Origin: Glutamicibacter sp. JL.03c
GTDB taxonomy: Bacteria > Actinomycetota > Actinomycetes > Actinomycetales > Micrococcaceae
Length of the DNA: 64,000 bases
Assembly: GCF_025854375.1 (NCBI RefSeq)
Contig: NZ_CP107575.1
Location: 1,488,001-1,552,000 of the forward strand
Reading direction: 5' to 3'
In this document: in pieces, positions 1 to 8,528 of the stretch
How positions within the stretch are numbered: position 1 is the first letter of the stretch
How the letters are laid out: every line of letters starts with the position of its first letter
Position numbers and translations under genes: made by a program
The notes under the pieces: model-generated
Told to the model about the DNA's origin: nothing
Databases searched by the model: none
The model's input: only the letters and a program-made list of their open reading frames with translations

Positions 1-643
1 AGCAGACTGGAAGCAGCTGCACTCCGATGAGGGAGCCCAGTTTGATGCAGAGGTCTTCCTGAACGCCGATGAACTTGAACCATTTGTCACCTGGGGAACC
101 AACCCGGGCCAGGGTGTTTCACTCTCCCAGAGTGTTCCTTCGCCAGAAGACTTCGAAGACGAGAATGATCGCAAAGCCTGCGAACGTGCACTGGACTACA
201 TGGGCCTGACCGGCGGAACGCCGATGAAGGATATCCGTGTGGATACCGTCTTCCTGGGATCCTGCACCAACTCTCGCATGGAAGACCTGCGAGCCGCGGC
301 AGAAGTCGTCAAGGGCAAGACCAAGGATCCAAACATCCGAATGATCGTTGTGCCAGGCTCTGCCCGCGTGCGGCTGGAAGCCGAAGCCGAGGGACTGGAT
401 CAGGTATTCAAGGATTTCGGCGCCGAGTGGCGTTTCGCTGGTTGCTCCATGTGCCTTGGAATGAACCCGGATCAGCTGGACGAGGGGGAGCGTTGCGCTT
501 CGACCTCCAACCGCAACTTTGAAGGCCGGCAGGGCAAGGGCGGACGCACGCACCTGGTCTCTCCACTGGTTGCCGCCGCCACCGCGGTCCGCGGAACCCT
601 GTCCTCGCCCAGCGACCTGGTCAACGCACCGGCTGCAGTCTAG
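1..643 (+). CDS. leuC: 3-isopropylmalate dehydratase large subunit (3' part)
   Basis: The reading frame is already open at base 2, so the start lies outside the window. This subunit binds the [4Fe-4S] cluster of isopropylmalate isomerase, the second step of leucine synthesis, with LeuD. The cluster-binding cysteines are visible: [13 protein letters not shown], then [13 protein letters not shown] (CxxC), followed by the conserved ending with [19 protein letters not shown]. The stop is TAG at 641-643, and leuD starts 14 bases later, so the two subunits are surely co-transcribed. Nothing in the visible part looks damaged. Identification is secure; only the N-terminal half is missing because of the window edge. 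Confidence 0.97.
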   Translation, partial: ADWKQLHSDEGAQFDAEVFLNADELEPFVTWGTNPGQGVSLSQSVPSPEDFEDENDRKACERALDYMGLTGGTPMKDIRVDTVFLGSCTNSRMEDLRAAAEVVKGKTKDPNIRMIVVPGSARVRLEAEAEGLDQVFKDFGAEWRFAGCSMCLGMNPDQLDEGERCASTSNRNFEGRQGKGGRTHLVSPLVAAATAVRGTLSSPSDLVNAPAAV

Positions 644-657
644 AAAGGATTACCACG

Positions 658-1263
658 ATGGAAAAGATTGTTACCCACACCGGCATTGGTGTTCCGCTGC
701 GGCAGAGCAACGTGGACACGGACCAGATCATTCCTGCTGTCTACCTCAAGCGCATCACGCGAACTGGCTTCGAGGACGCGCTGTTTGCCGGATGGCGCCG
801 AGATGAGAACTTCATCCTGAACAAGGAACCTTTTAACGCTGGTTCCGTGCTTGTTGCCGGCCCTGATTTCGGCACCGGCTCTTCACGTGAGCACGCGGTT
901 TGGGCGTTGAAGGATTACGGCTTCAAAGCAGTGATCTCTGCCCGCTTTGCCGACATCTTCCGTGGCAATTCCGGCAAGCAGGGATTGGTTGCCGCCGAGG
1001 TGGCGCAAAGTGACATCGAACTGATCTGGAAGGAACTGGAAAACAACCCGGGCACCACCGTGACCGTGGATCTTGAATCCCGTACCGTCCACTGCGGCTC
1101 GATCTCGGCGCCATTCCAGATTGACGACTACACCCGCTGGCGCCTGATGGAAGGCCTGGATGACATCGGGCTGACTTTGCAGCAGGAAGATGCCATCACG
1201 GCCTACGAGGCACAGCGTCCGGAGCACAAGCCTCAAACGCTGCCCGCACAAACCGCCGGCTAA
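658..1263 (+). CDS. leuD: 3-isopropylmalate dehydratase small subunit
   Basis: 201 residues, the usual LeuD length. It forms the swivel domain that completes the active site of LeuC and acts in the cytoplasm in leucine synthesis. Family marks include the N-terminal [15 protein letters not shown], the [17 protein letters not shown] loop that contacts substrate, and [16 protein letters not shown]. An AAAGGA ribosome-binding site lies about 8 bases before the ATG. The C-terminal 20 residues ([18 protein letters not shown]) are a typical variable tail. A stem-loop at 1289-1329 follows and may end the leu transcript. Confidence 0.97.
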   Translation: MEKIVTHTGIGVPLRQSNVDTDQIIPAVYLKRITRTGFEDALFAGWRRDENFILNKEPFNAGSVLVAGPDFGTGSSREHAVWALKDYGFKAVISARFADIFRGNSGKQGLVAAEVAQSDIELIWKELENNPGTTVTVDLESRTVHCGSISAPFQIDDYTRWRLMEGLDDIGLTLQQEDAITAYEAQRPEHKPQTLPAQTAG

Positions 1264-1288
1264 GAGGTTTTCCTGATGCTGGAATAAT

Positions 1289-1329
1289 AGGTCCGCTCTT
1301 CACCGTTCTTATAGCGGGAGAGCGGACCT
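1289..1329 (+). terminator. stem-loop after leuD
   Basis: Perfect 11-bp inverted repeat AGGTCCGCTCT / AGAGCGGACCT with a 19-base loop, 26 bases after the leuD stop. There is no T-run behind it, so intrinsic termination is plausible but not certain. Confidence 0.55.
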
Positions 1330-1520
1330 GCTGTTCTTCCCAGGACGCGCATTCCGCTCAGGGTCGTGACGTGGCTGAAAGCATGCTCACAATGTGTACG
1401 CCACGGGATGATCTGAACATACCAGCGGGTACATAGGCGGTATGCTTGCTAAGTCCTGCCAGTTCGAAAGCTCAGAAGCTTCGGCGGGCGATAACGACTA
1501 CGCGATGAGGTAATTCATAC

Positions 1521-2840
1521 ATGGGTAAGATCTTGACGATCCATGGTGGTGTTCCACTCGAGGGCACCGTACGAGTCGGCGGAGCAAAGAACCTAGTGCC
1601 AAAAGCCATGGTTGCAGCTCTGCTTGGTGACACTCCTTCTGTTCTGCGCAATGTGCCAGAGATCAAAGACGTCGTCGTAGTACGCAGCTTGCTTGAGATT
1701 CATGGTGTCAAGGTTGACCAGGACCCGACCACTGGTGATCTCACCATGGACCCAACCCAGGTCAAGATTGCCTCCAACCAGGCTATTGATGCCCACGCAG
1801 GCGACTCCCGTATCCCTATCCTGTTCTGCGGCCCGCTGATCCACTCCTTGGGCGAAGCCTTCATCCCGGATCTGGGCGGCTGCCGCATCGGCGACCGTCC
1901 CATCGATTTCCACCTTGAAGTCCTGCGCGAATTCGGCGCAGTCGTGGACAAGGCCCCGGACGGCATCCGCATCTCGGCTCCCAACGGGCTTCACGGTGCC
2001 AAGCTCTCCTTGCAGTACCCAAGCGTGGGCACGACGGAGCAGGTCCTGCTCTCGGCTGTTCGCGCCAAGGGCGTTACCGAAGTCAGCAACGCCGCCATCG
2101 AGCCAGAAATCCTGGATCTGATCTCGCTGTTGCAGAAGATGGGCGCCATTATCTCTGTACACCGCGACCGTGTGATTCGCATCCAGGGCGTAGACCAGCT
2201 CACCGGCTTCGACCATACCGCCTTGCCTGACCGCAACGAAGCCGCCTCGTGGGCTTCGGCAGCGCTGGTCACCAAGGGTGACATCTTCGTTCAGGACGCA
2301 CAACAGCGCGACCTGACCGCCTTCCTCCACGTATACCGCCAGATCGGTGGAGAATTCGAGGTCAAGTCCAACGGCATTCGCTTCTACCACCCAGGTGGAG
2401 ATCTGAATCCCTTGATCCTGGAAACCGATGTCCATCCAGGTTTCATGACCGACTGGCAGCAGCCGCTGGTCGTGGCACTGACCCAGGCCAAGGGTGTTTC
2501 CGTGATTCACGAAACCGTTTACGAAAACCGTTTCGGATTCACCGACGCTCTTGTGCGCATGGGCTCCACCGTACAGGTGCATACCGACTGCCTCGGTTCC
2601 ACCCCTTGCCGCTTCGGGCAGCGCAACTTCAAGCACTCAGCTGTTGTTGTCGGCCCAGCAAAGCTCACCGGTGCTGATATTGACGTTCCAGATCTTCGTG
2701 GCGGTTTCTCCCACCTCATTGCAGCTCTGGCTGCTGAGGGCACCAGCCGTGTGACCGGCATTGAAATCATCAACCGCGGCTACGAGCATTTCATGGACAA
2801 GCTGCAGAGCTTGGGCGCCAACGTTGAGCTGAGCAACTAG
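1521..2840 (+). CDS. murA: UDP-N-acetylglucosamine 1-carboxyvinyltransferase
   Basis: 439 residues. MurA transfers enolpyruvate from PEP to UDP-GlcNAc, the first committed step of peptidoglycan synthesis, in the cytoplasm. The substrate-binding GGAKNLVPKAMVAALL segment is at residues 18-33, and the flexible loop carries the reactive cysteine in LGGCRIGDRP, so the fosfomycin-target Cys is present (many actinobacteria have Asp here instead). The inside-out alpha/beta barrel repeats are suggested by the repeated G-A-x-I patterns. ATG start with GAGG about 11 bases upstream. It begins a + strand run of envelope and lipid genes: murA, acyltransferase, gpsA, ddl, with gaps of under 60 bases, which suggests one transcript. 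Confidence 0.96.
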   Translation: MGKILTIHGGVPLEGTVRVGGAKNLVPKAMVAALLGDTPSVLRNVPEIKDVVVVRSLLEIHGVKVDQDPTTGDLTMDPTQVKIASNQAIDAHAGDSRIPILFCGPLIHSLGEAFIPDLGGCRIGDRPIDFHLEVLREFGAVVDKAPDGIRISAPNGLHGAKLSLQYPSVGTTEQVLLSAVRAKGVTEVSNAAIEPEILDLISLLQKMGAIISVHRDRVIRIQGVDQLTGFDHTALPDRNEAASWASAALVTKGDIFVQDAQQRDLTAFLHVYRQIGGEFEVKSNGIRFYHPGGDLNPLILETDVHPGFMTDWQQPLVVALTQAKGVSVIHETVYENRFGFTDALVRMGSTVQVHTDCLGSTPCRFGQRNFKHSAVVVGPAKLTGADIDVPDLRGGFSHLIAALAAEGTSRVTGIEIINRGYEHFMDKLQSLGANVELSN

Positions 2841-2857
2841 CAAAGGGGATCTTGTTC

Positions 2858-3622
2858 GTGGTGAAGATCCTGGCTCCGGGGGAGTCTGCAAAAACCAAGC
2901 GTGTCTTTTCTGTCCTGGCGGGAATCGTCCGTCCGGTGATGAACGGCCTGACGGGTAGAACATGGAAGGGCTTTGAAAACCTTCCGCAGGGCGGCTACAT
3001 CGTCTGCCCCAATCATCTGACGGAAATTGATCCGCTAGTTGTAGGGCATGCCATTTACAGCAACGGCAGGCTTCCTCGTTGGCTGGCGAAGGAATCGCTG
3101 TTCAAGCCACCAGTGCTTGGCTGGTTCCTGCGGACCACCGGCCAGGTCCCCGTTTCGCGCAGTTCTGCAAGCGCAGGCGACTCGTTGAAGCAGGCCAAGA
3201 AGGTGCTGGACGCCGGCGGAGTCATCGTGATTTACCCCGAGGGCACGCTGACCAGGGATCCCGACCTGTGGCCCATGATCGGACGTACCGGTGCGGCGCG
3301 CTTGGCGCTGCAAACCGGTGCTCCGGTAGTGCCCATGGCACACTGGGGAGACCAGGAGCTCCTGCCAAGGTACTCCAAGAAGATGTACCTGTTCCCGCGC
3401 AAGCACGTCACCGTCTCCGTTGGAGCGCCGGTAGATCTGGATGACTTGCGGGAAGGCCCGCGCACCCGCACGGTGCTCCAAGAAGCAACGGATCGAATCA
3501 TGGACGAGATCACCGCTTTGCAGGCTGAACTGCGCCACGAAGAACCACCGGCCAAGCGCTGGGATCCTTCTGAGCATGGTCAAGCCCAAACCGGCCGTAG
3601 CTTTGAAAAGCCGGACAACTAA
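2858..3622 (+). CDS. PlsC-type 1-acylglycerol-3-phosphate acyltransferase
   Basis: About 254 residues. Members of this family acylate lysophosphatidic acid in membrane phospholipid synthesis. The two signatures are present: the catalytic NHLTEID (H-x4-D) and the glycerol-phosphate-binding YPEGTLTRD. A conserved KESLFKPPVLGWFLR segment sits between them. In-frame starts are TTG 2852, GTG 2858 and GTG 2861; the AAAGGGG ribosome-binding site at 2842-2848 fits GTG 2858 or 2861 better than TTG 2852. It lies between murA and gpsA; gpsA makes the glycerol-3-phosphate that feeds this pathway. The C-terminal 40 residues are charged and not conserved. Exact acyl and acceptor specificity cannot be read from sequence. 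Confidence 0.9.
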   Translation: MVKILAPGESAKTKRVFSVLAGIVRPVMNGLTGRTWKGFENLPQGGYIVCPNHLTEIDPLVVGHAIYSNGRLPRWLAKESLFKPPVLGWFLRTTGQVPVSRSSASAGDSLKQAKKVLDAGGVIVIYPEGTLTRDPDLWPMIGRTGAARLALQTGAPVVPMAHWGDQELLPRYSKKMYLFPRKHVTVSVGAPVDLDDLREGPRTRTVLQEATDRIMDEITALQAELRHEEPPAKRWDPSEHGQAQTGRSFEKPDN

Positions 3623-3659
3623 TCATCACTGGACATCACCACTTTCTAGAGGACTGACA

Positions 3660-4694
3660 ATGACAATGCCACTTCCACGCAAGATCGCCGTGATGGGTGC
3701 CGGTAGCTGGGGTACTACGTTTGCCAAGGTCTTGGCAGACTCCGTTGCAGCTCAAGGGATTCCCGTTCAGATCTGGGCACGCCGCGATGATGCTGCCAAC
3801 GAGATCAACGAACGCCACACCAACTCCCGGTATCTTCGGGAGACGAAACTGCCGGCCAACATTTCGGCTTCGTCGAATCAGCGTGAGGTGCTAGAGGGCG
3901 CTGACCTTGTCGTCCTGGCCATCCCATCGCAGTCGCTACGCCGGGAACTGGCTGTCTTCAAGAAGTACTTTGAGCCAGAAGCCGTATTGCTGTCCCTGAT
4001 GAAGGGCCTGGAGCGTGGCACCGACCTTCGCATGAGCGAAGTGATTGCCGAGATTACCCAGTTCCCTGAAGACCGAATTGCCGTGCTGTCCGGTCCGAAC
4101 CTTGCCATGGAGATTGCCCGGGAACAGCCCACTGCATCGGTCGTTGCTTGTGCCGACTCGGAAATTGCACAGTGGATCGCTGAGCTTTGCTCAGCATCGT
4201 ACTTCCGTCCTTATACCAATGATGATGTCTTGGGTGTTGAGCTCGGTGGAATCGTCAAGAACATCATCGCGCTTGCTGTTGGCATGTGCGATGGCATGGG
4301 CATGGGCGACAACACCAAGTCCACGGTGATTACTCGTGGCCTGGCGGAGACGACCCGCCTGGTGCTCTCCTTGGGCGGGCGCTTGGACACCCTGGCTGGC
4401 CTTTCGGGACTAGGCGACCTGGTTGCCACCTGCTCCTCGTCGCTGTCACGCAACAACACCGCAGGTCGCCTGCTCGGCCAGGGGCTCTTCCTTGACGAGG
4501 TCAATGACCGCATGTCACAGACTGCCGAAGGCATCAAGTCAGCGCGGGCAGTCTTCGATCTGGCTCGCGCTCACGAAGTTGAAATGCCAATTACCGAAGC
4601 GGTGGTCATGGTGCTCGAAGGTTCGTTGAGCGTTGAGAACATGGCGGCGCGATTGCTGGCTCGCGAACTGAAATCTGAAGGAGAACAGAACTAA
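3660..4694 (+). CDS. gpsA: glycerol-3-phosphate dehydrogenase [NAD(P)+]
   Basis: 344 residues from the ATG at 3660; a longer open frame reaches back to 3441 but overlaps the acyltransferase, and AGAGGA at 3648-3653 fits the 3660 start. The N-terminal Rossmann motif is GAGSWGTTFAKVLAD. The motifs LSGPNLAMEIAREQPTA and the C-terminal catalytic-domain segment GGIVKNIIALAVGMCDGMG (with the catalytic Lys) are present. The enzyme reduces dihydroxyacetone phosphate to sn-glycerol-3-phosphate for phospholipids, and this product is also the substrate of the TagD enzyme in the glycopolymer island at 24.8 kb. The stop overlaps the ddl start by one base. Confidence 0.96.
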   Translation: MTMPLPRKIAVMGAGSWGTTFAKVLADSVAAQGIPVQIWARRDDAANEINERHTNSRYLRETKLPANISASSNQREVLEGADLVVLAIPSQSLRRELAVFKKYFEPEAVLLSLMKGLERGTDLRMSEVIAEITQFPEDRIAVLSGPNLAMEIAREQPTASVVACADSEIAQWIAELCSASYFRPYTNDDVLGVELGGIVKNIIALAVGMCDGMGMGDNTKSTVITRGLAETTRLVLSLGGRLDTLAGLSGLGDLVATCSSSLSRNNTAGRLLGQGLFLDEVNDRMSQTAEGIKSARAVFDLARAHEVEMPITEAVVMVLEGSLSVENMAARLLARELKSEGEQN

Positions 4695-5806
4695 TGGCTG
4701 ACCGTAAACTTCGTGTCCTCCTGCTTTTCGGCGGACGTTCCTCGGAACATTCGGTTTCCTGCGTGACTGCCGCTGGCGTGATGCATGCGATCGACCGGGA
4801 GCGATTTGACGTCATCCCCGTTGGCATCACCCGCGACGGTGGATGGACCCTCTTGGACAAGGACCCCGAAGGGTGGGCTCTCGATTCGGGCCAGTTGCCA
4901 GAAATCGCCTCCGTTGATCACCCGGTTCAGCTATCACCCGAGCCGAATAAGACTTCGCTTCAAGCATTCGGCGGTTCAAAGATCTCGGAAATCTCCGAAA
5001 TCGATGTAGTCTTCCCGCTGTTGCATGGTCCATTCGGTGAAGATGGCTCGATTCAGGGAATGCTTGAAACCGCCGGAGTTCCATATGTTGGCTCCGGTAT
5101 TGCCGCTAGTGCCATGGGCATGGATAAGCACTTCATGAAAGTCGTTTTTGAAGGCGCCGGCTTCAACGTTGGCCCTTACGAAGTCATCAGCAACAAGCAA
5201 TGGCTGCGAGACAGCGACGCGGCTTTGGCTCGTTGCGATCGCTTGGAGTACCCGCTGTTCGTCAAGCCTGCTCGCGCAGGTTCTTCAGTGGGTATCACCA
5301 AGGTCGATGTCCCCTCAGATCTTCGCGCTGCCGTCGAGATAGCCCGGGCAGAAGATCCCAAGGTGATTGTTGAGCAGGGGATTGTTGGCCGCGAAATCGA
5401 ATGCGGTGTTCTGGAAGGTCGAGGCAGTTCTCCTGCCCGTGCTTCCTTGCCGGGCGAGATTGCCGTGGCGGATAACGGGCATACGTTCTATGACTTCGAA
5501 GCCAAATACGTGGACGGAACCGCTGCTAAGCTGAGCTGCCCTGCTGTATTGAGTGAAGAAGCCACTGCGGAAATTCGTGAATTGGCAGTCAAGGCATTTG
5601 ATTCCCTGGATGCTGAAGGTCTTTCGCGTGTTGACTTCTTCTACACGCCGGAAGGCCAGTGGATTATCAATGAGATCAATACGATGCCAGGCTTTACGCC
5701 GTCAAGCATGTACCCGCAGATGTGGGATAAGACGGGTATCGACTACCGTGAACTGATTAACGAGCTCATCGCCTTGGCAACTGAACGCAATGTCGGCCTC
5801 CGCTAA
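4694..5806 (+). CDS. ddl: D-alanine--D-alanine ligase
   Basis: 370 residues. ATP-grasp enzyme making the D-Ala-D-Ala dipeptide for peptidoglycan stems, cytoplasmic. Signatures: N-terminal LFGGRSSEHSVSCVTAAGV, the first Ddl motif HGPFGEDGSIQGMLE, ATP-binding PLFVKPARAGSSVGITKV and the C-terminal metal/ligand segment FFYTPEGQWIINEINTMPGFTPSSMYPQMW. The E-x-N metal ligands are in NEINTMPG. The omega-loop segment FYDFEAKYVDG contains the Tyr/Phe region that separates D-Ala from D-Lac ligases; the motif agrees with D-Ala-D-Ala activity. TAATG overlap with gpsA implies translational coupling. A strong hairpin at 5824-5867 closes the operon. Confidence 0.96.
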   Translation: MADRKLRVLLLFGGRSSEHSVSCVTAAGVMHAIDRERFDVIPVGITRDGGWTLLDKDPEGWALDSGQLPEIASVDHPVQLSPEPNKTSLQAFGGSKISEISEIDVVFPLLHGPFGEDGSIQGMLETAGVPYVGSGIAASAMGMDKHFMKVVFEGAGFNVGPYEVISNKQWLRDSDAALARCDRLEYPLFVKPARAGSSVGITKVDVPSDLRAAVEIARAEDPKVIVEQGIVGREIECGVLEGRGSSPARASLPGEIAVADNGHTFYDFEAKYVDGTAAKLSCPAVLSEEATAEIRELAVKAFDSLDAEGLSRVDFFYTPEGQWIINEINTMPGFTPSSMYPQMWDKTGIDYRELINELIALATERNVGLR

Positions 5807-5823
5807 CCCATAGCGAGATTAAA

Positions 5824-5867
5824 GTCATTGGCCTGGTGCCCCGAGATCGGGGCACCAGGCCAATGAC
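5824..5867. terminator. bidirectional hairpin between ddl and DUF3515 gene
   Basis: Perfect 20-bp inverted repeat (arms 5824-5843 and 5848-5867) with an AGAT loop, between two convergent genes. No T-tract on either side, but the stem is very stable and the position fits a shared terminator. Confidence 0.75.
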
Positions 5868-5889
5868 GTATGCAGCGCCAGGAGACAGG

Positions 5890-6429
5890 CTACAGCTTTT
5901 CTGACTTATCGACGCTCACACAAGCCTTCTGCGCAGGGATCTTGGCAGCGGCATCGGATAGTGATGCGAGTACTGTGCTTGAAGGAATGACATTCGGATC
6001 CAGCACAACTTCAGTAGCTGGCGTGCGCCCGTAGGTGGTCAGTGTCCAAATCCCGGACTTCTCATCCTCGTGGGCGACCCAGTCCACATCATTGACTGAT
6101 ACACATGGATCGCTGGTCGGCGTTGGCACCTGGACGCCGCAACGCAGAACTACCTTGGAAGGATCGCCCCACGCCGAGGTCGACTGGGAGGTGGTGGTGC
6201 GACGGTCAGCGTCGCCGATGGTGTCCGGGAGCACTACCATCATCTCAGCGCAAAGCGGGTTGGCCGCATCGGGAGCCGCATCAACCGCCGCTACGGACGA
6301 ACACCCAGTGAGTAGCGGGAGAAATAGTGCTCCAAGTAAGGCGTTTCGGGTTAATTGGCCTACTTTTGGATTAAGTTTTGGTGACAGTCGGGCTGTGACA
6401 CTGATTTTAGACACGTTATAAGCGTACAT
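5890..6429 (-). CDS. DUF3515 family lipoprotein
   Basis: 179 residues with an N-terminal hydrophobic segment ending in a lipobox, LLTGC, at about residues 39-43, so a membrane-anchored extracytoplasmic lipoprotein. The mature part (NPLCAEMMVVLPDTIGD..., VVLRCGVQVPTPTSDPCV, DVDWV) matches the actinobacterial DUF3515 family, which commonly neighbours ddl; function unknown. Two mature-domain cysteine pairs could form disulfides. The start is uncertain: the ATG at 6429 gives an unusually long pre-signal stretch, and a non-ATG start nearer the hydrophobic core is possible. It is convergent with ddl and divergent from the LCP gene. Confidence 0.85.
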   Translation of the reverse strand: MYAYNVSKISVTARLSPKLNPKVGQLTRNALLGALFLPLLTGCSSVAAVDAAPDAANPLCAEMMVVLPDTIGDADRRTTTSQSTSAWGDPSKVVLRCGVQVPTPTSDPCVSVNDVDWVAHEDEKSGIWTLTTYGRTPATEVVLDPNVIPSSTVLASLSDAAAKIPAQKACVSVDKSEKL

Positions 6430-6480
6430 CGGCTATCTGAAAGATAAGATGTATTGAGTTGAAACTGTGAAAGGTAGCAT

Positions 6481-7536
6481 ATGTCCTTTGAAGAGCAGCC
6501 AGCAAGGCAGCGTACAAAGAAGAAGCGCACTGGGCGCGCAGTACTCTTTAGTGTTCTATCCGTAGTGGTAATCGCTGCGTTGGTTGCCGGGCTATATGCC
6601 TGGAACTTGGCACGCACATTTGATGAGAACAGCAACAAGCTCGCTGATGCTTTCCCTGCCGAGGAAACCCGTCCCGAGGTTAAAGAAGAATCAAAGGACG
6701 CAATTAATATCCTTTTGCTTGGATCGGATACTCGCGCAGAACGCTCCGATGATGAGCAGGGCGATGACTTTGCCACCCTCCCAAGCGGCGGTCGCTCCGA
6801 CACGATGATGCTCGTTCACATTCCGTCAGACAGAAAGAACGTGTTTGTCACCTCGATCATGCGCGATACGTGGCTCGACATTCCTGGCGTTGGAACGGCT
6901 AAGATCAACCGTGCCTTCGCCAGCGGCGGCGTTCCAAAGGCAGTTGAAACCCTTGAAGGTCTTTTCGGCATCCGTATCAACCACGTTGCATCCATCGACT
7001 TTGAAGGCTTCAAGGGACTGACCGATGCCGTAGGCGGCGTGACTGTCGATAACCCAATTGCTTTCACCCCGGTTCATGCCAAGGGCTACTACTTCCCTAA
7101 GGGCGTGCAGAAGTTGGATGGCGAAAGCGCACTGACCTTTGTACGTGAGCGTAAGGCTTTCACCGGCGCAGGTGGTAGCGATTACCGCCGCGTGAAGAAT
7201 CAGCAGCTCTTTGTTAAGGCTTTGCTCGGCCAGATCCTGTCCAAGGAAACCCTGACCAGCCCTTCAAAGATTCAGAATGTTGTTAGCGAGATTGCACCTT
7301 ATGTCGCGGTAGACGACACCTTGGACTCGGCCAAGATTGCAGGTATTGCCTCATCAATGCTGAATGTCCGCTCTGATGACATGACCTTCTTTACCCTGCC
7401 AAACAATGGTCCGGGACGTTCCGCGGATGGCCAGTCCATCGTGATTCCAGATATGGAGACCATTAACAAGTTCGGCGAAGCATTGCAGAATGACACTGTT
7501 GACGAGTTCGTAGCTTCAACAGATCTGTCACAGTAA
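6481..7536 (+). CDS. LCP family (LytR-CpsA-Psr) cell-wall glycopolymer ligase, copy 1
   Basis: 351 residues: a short basic cytoplasmic tail (RQRTKKKRTGR), one membrane segment at about 20-42, then an extracellular LCP domain. LCP proteins move glycopolymers from lipid carriers to peptidoglycan. Conserved marks: INILLLGSDTR, GRSDTMMLVHI, the SIMRDTWLDIPGVGTAKIN catalytic core with the conserved Arg/Asp, GVTVDNP, and ALTFVRERK followed by DYRRVKNQQ. GAAAGG lies about 6 bases before the ATG. It is a clear paralog of the gene at 17401-18468, with nearly the same layout, although it sits outside the main polymer cluster. A possible -10 (TAAGAT, 6445-6450) lies upstream. Confidence 0.93.
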   Translation: MSFEEQPARQRTKKKRTGRAVLFSVLSVVVIAALVAGLYAWNLARTFDENSNKLADAFPAEETRPEVKEESKDAINILLLGSDTRAERSDDEQGDDFATLPSGGRSDTMMLVHIPSDRKNVFVTSIMRDTWLDIPGVGTAKINRAFASGGVPKAVETLEGLFGIRINHVASIDFEGFKGLTDAVGGVTVDNPIAFTPVHAKGYYFPKGVQKLDGESALTFVRERKAFTGAGGSDYRRVKNQQLFVKALLGQILSKETLTSPSKIQNVVSEIAPYVAVDDTLDSAKIAGIASSMLNVRSDDMTFFTLPNNGPGRSADGQSIVIPDMETINKFGEALQNDTVDEFVASTDLSQ

Positions 7537-7559
7537 CACCAGCTAAGGACCCACTTTCC

Positions 7560-8528
7560 ATGACCCCCCAAAAACTCGATACTTCCGTGCGCGCCATCAA
7601 GGAATGGCTTGCGCGGAGCGTTAAGAGTCTCGGGAATCACTCTGACCGGCTTAATGCCATCAATGTTTTTCCGGTAGCCGACGGCGATACAGGGAGCAAT
7701 CTCTATCTCACCGCTCGGGCGGGTCATGACGCGGTCAGCGAGTTGGAAAGCGACGATATCGGTGGCTTCCTTGAGATTGCCGCGCGTGCTTCCATGGAGT
7801 CGGCGCGCGGCAACTCAGGCACCCTGTATGCCGTCTTCCTCAGCGGTCTGAGCGAACCATGGGTCGGTCAAGAACGGCTGAGTGCGCCCTTGCTTGCCCA
7901 AGGACTGGAACGAGCCAAGGTCCGCTCCTGGTCCGCGCTGAGCGAACCGGTAGAAGGCACCATGCTGTCGGTCATCAACGCTATTGCCTTGGCCGCGGGT
8001 TCAACCCTGGCTCACATAAAAAACGACTACGAGAGCCGAGCGGCGCTCGACACCGTGCTGGTTCAGATGAAACAGGCAGCACAATTGGCAGTCCAAGGCA
8101 CTGAATCCGAACTGGCGCCGCTGCTAGAAGCCGGCGTCGTCGATGCCGGTGCCGTGGGCATGCTGATCATCATTGATGAACTCTGCGCCGCCATCAGGAA
8201 TGACGAAACCGACTTTGACTCCTATGAGTCATTCCACGGCTACAAGATCCAAGACCCCCATGTACATCTCAACCGAGAGGCAGAGTCCGGCGTTGAAGTG
8301 ATGTGCACCGTTTCCCTCGATGCCCTGGGAGCTGCGACCTTGAGGGGGCAGCTAGATTCCATGGGCAATTCGGTGATCATGTCTCCGGTGAATCAGCTCG
8401 AGGAAGATACCTACCGCTGGCGAGTACATGTCCACGTGGACGAAGCCCAGCCGGCCCTGGATCTGATTGGCAAATATGGAGATCCGGTGAACGTCAGCGT
8501 AACCGACCTTTGCACCCACGATGACTAA
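7560..8528 (+). CDS. DAK2/DhaL-domain protein (FakA-like, short form)
   Basis: 322 residues. The N-terminal DhaL domain carries the nucleotide/metal motif NVFPVADGDTGSNLYLT at about 36-52 and the ARGNSGTLYAVFLSGL and VVDAGAVGMLIIIDEL motifs. This is the kinase domain of dihydroxyacetone kinase and of fatty-acid kinase FakA. Full-length FakA-like proteins next to recG are usually over 500 residues with a long C-terminal EDD-binding region; here only about 100 residues follow the DhaL domain, so the protein is a short form. It overlaps recG by 8 bases, so the two are translationally coupled. Substrate unknown. Confidence 0.85.
   Translation: MTPQKLDTSVRAIKEWLARSVKSLGNHSDRLNAINVFPVADGDTGSNLYLTARAGHDAVSELESDDIGGFLEIAARASMESARGNSGTLYAVFLSGLSEPWVGQERLSAPLLAQGLERAKVRSWSALSEPVEGTMLSVINAIALAAGSTLAHIKNDYESRAALDTVLVQMKQAAQLAVQGTESELAPLLEAGVVDAGAVGMLIIIDELCAAIRNDETDFDSYESFHGYKIQDPHVHLNREAESGVEVMCTVSLDALGAATLRGQLDSMGNSVIMSPVNQLEEDTYRWRVHVHVDEAQPALDLIGKYGDPVNVSVTDLCTHDD

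Noticed and set aside
1593-2636. 347-codon open frame antisense to murA.
   Set aside because: A shadow of GC-rich codons of murA; no ribosome-binding site and no recognisable domain.
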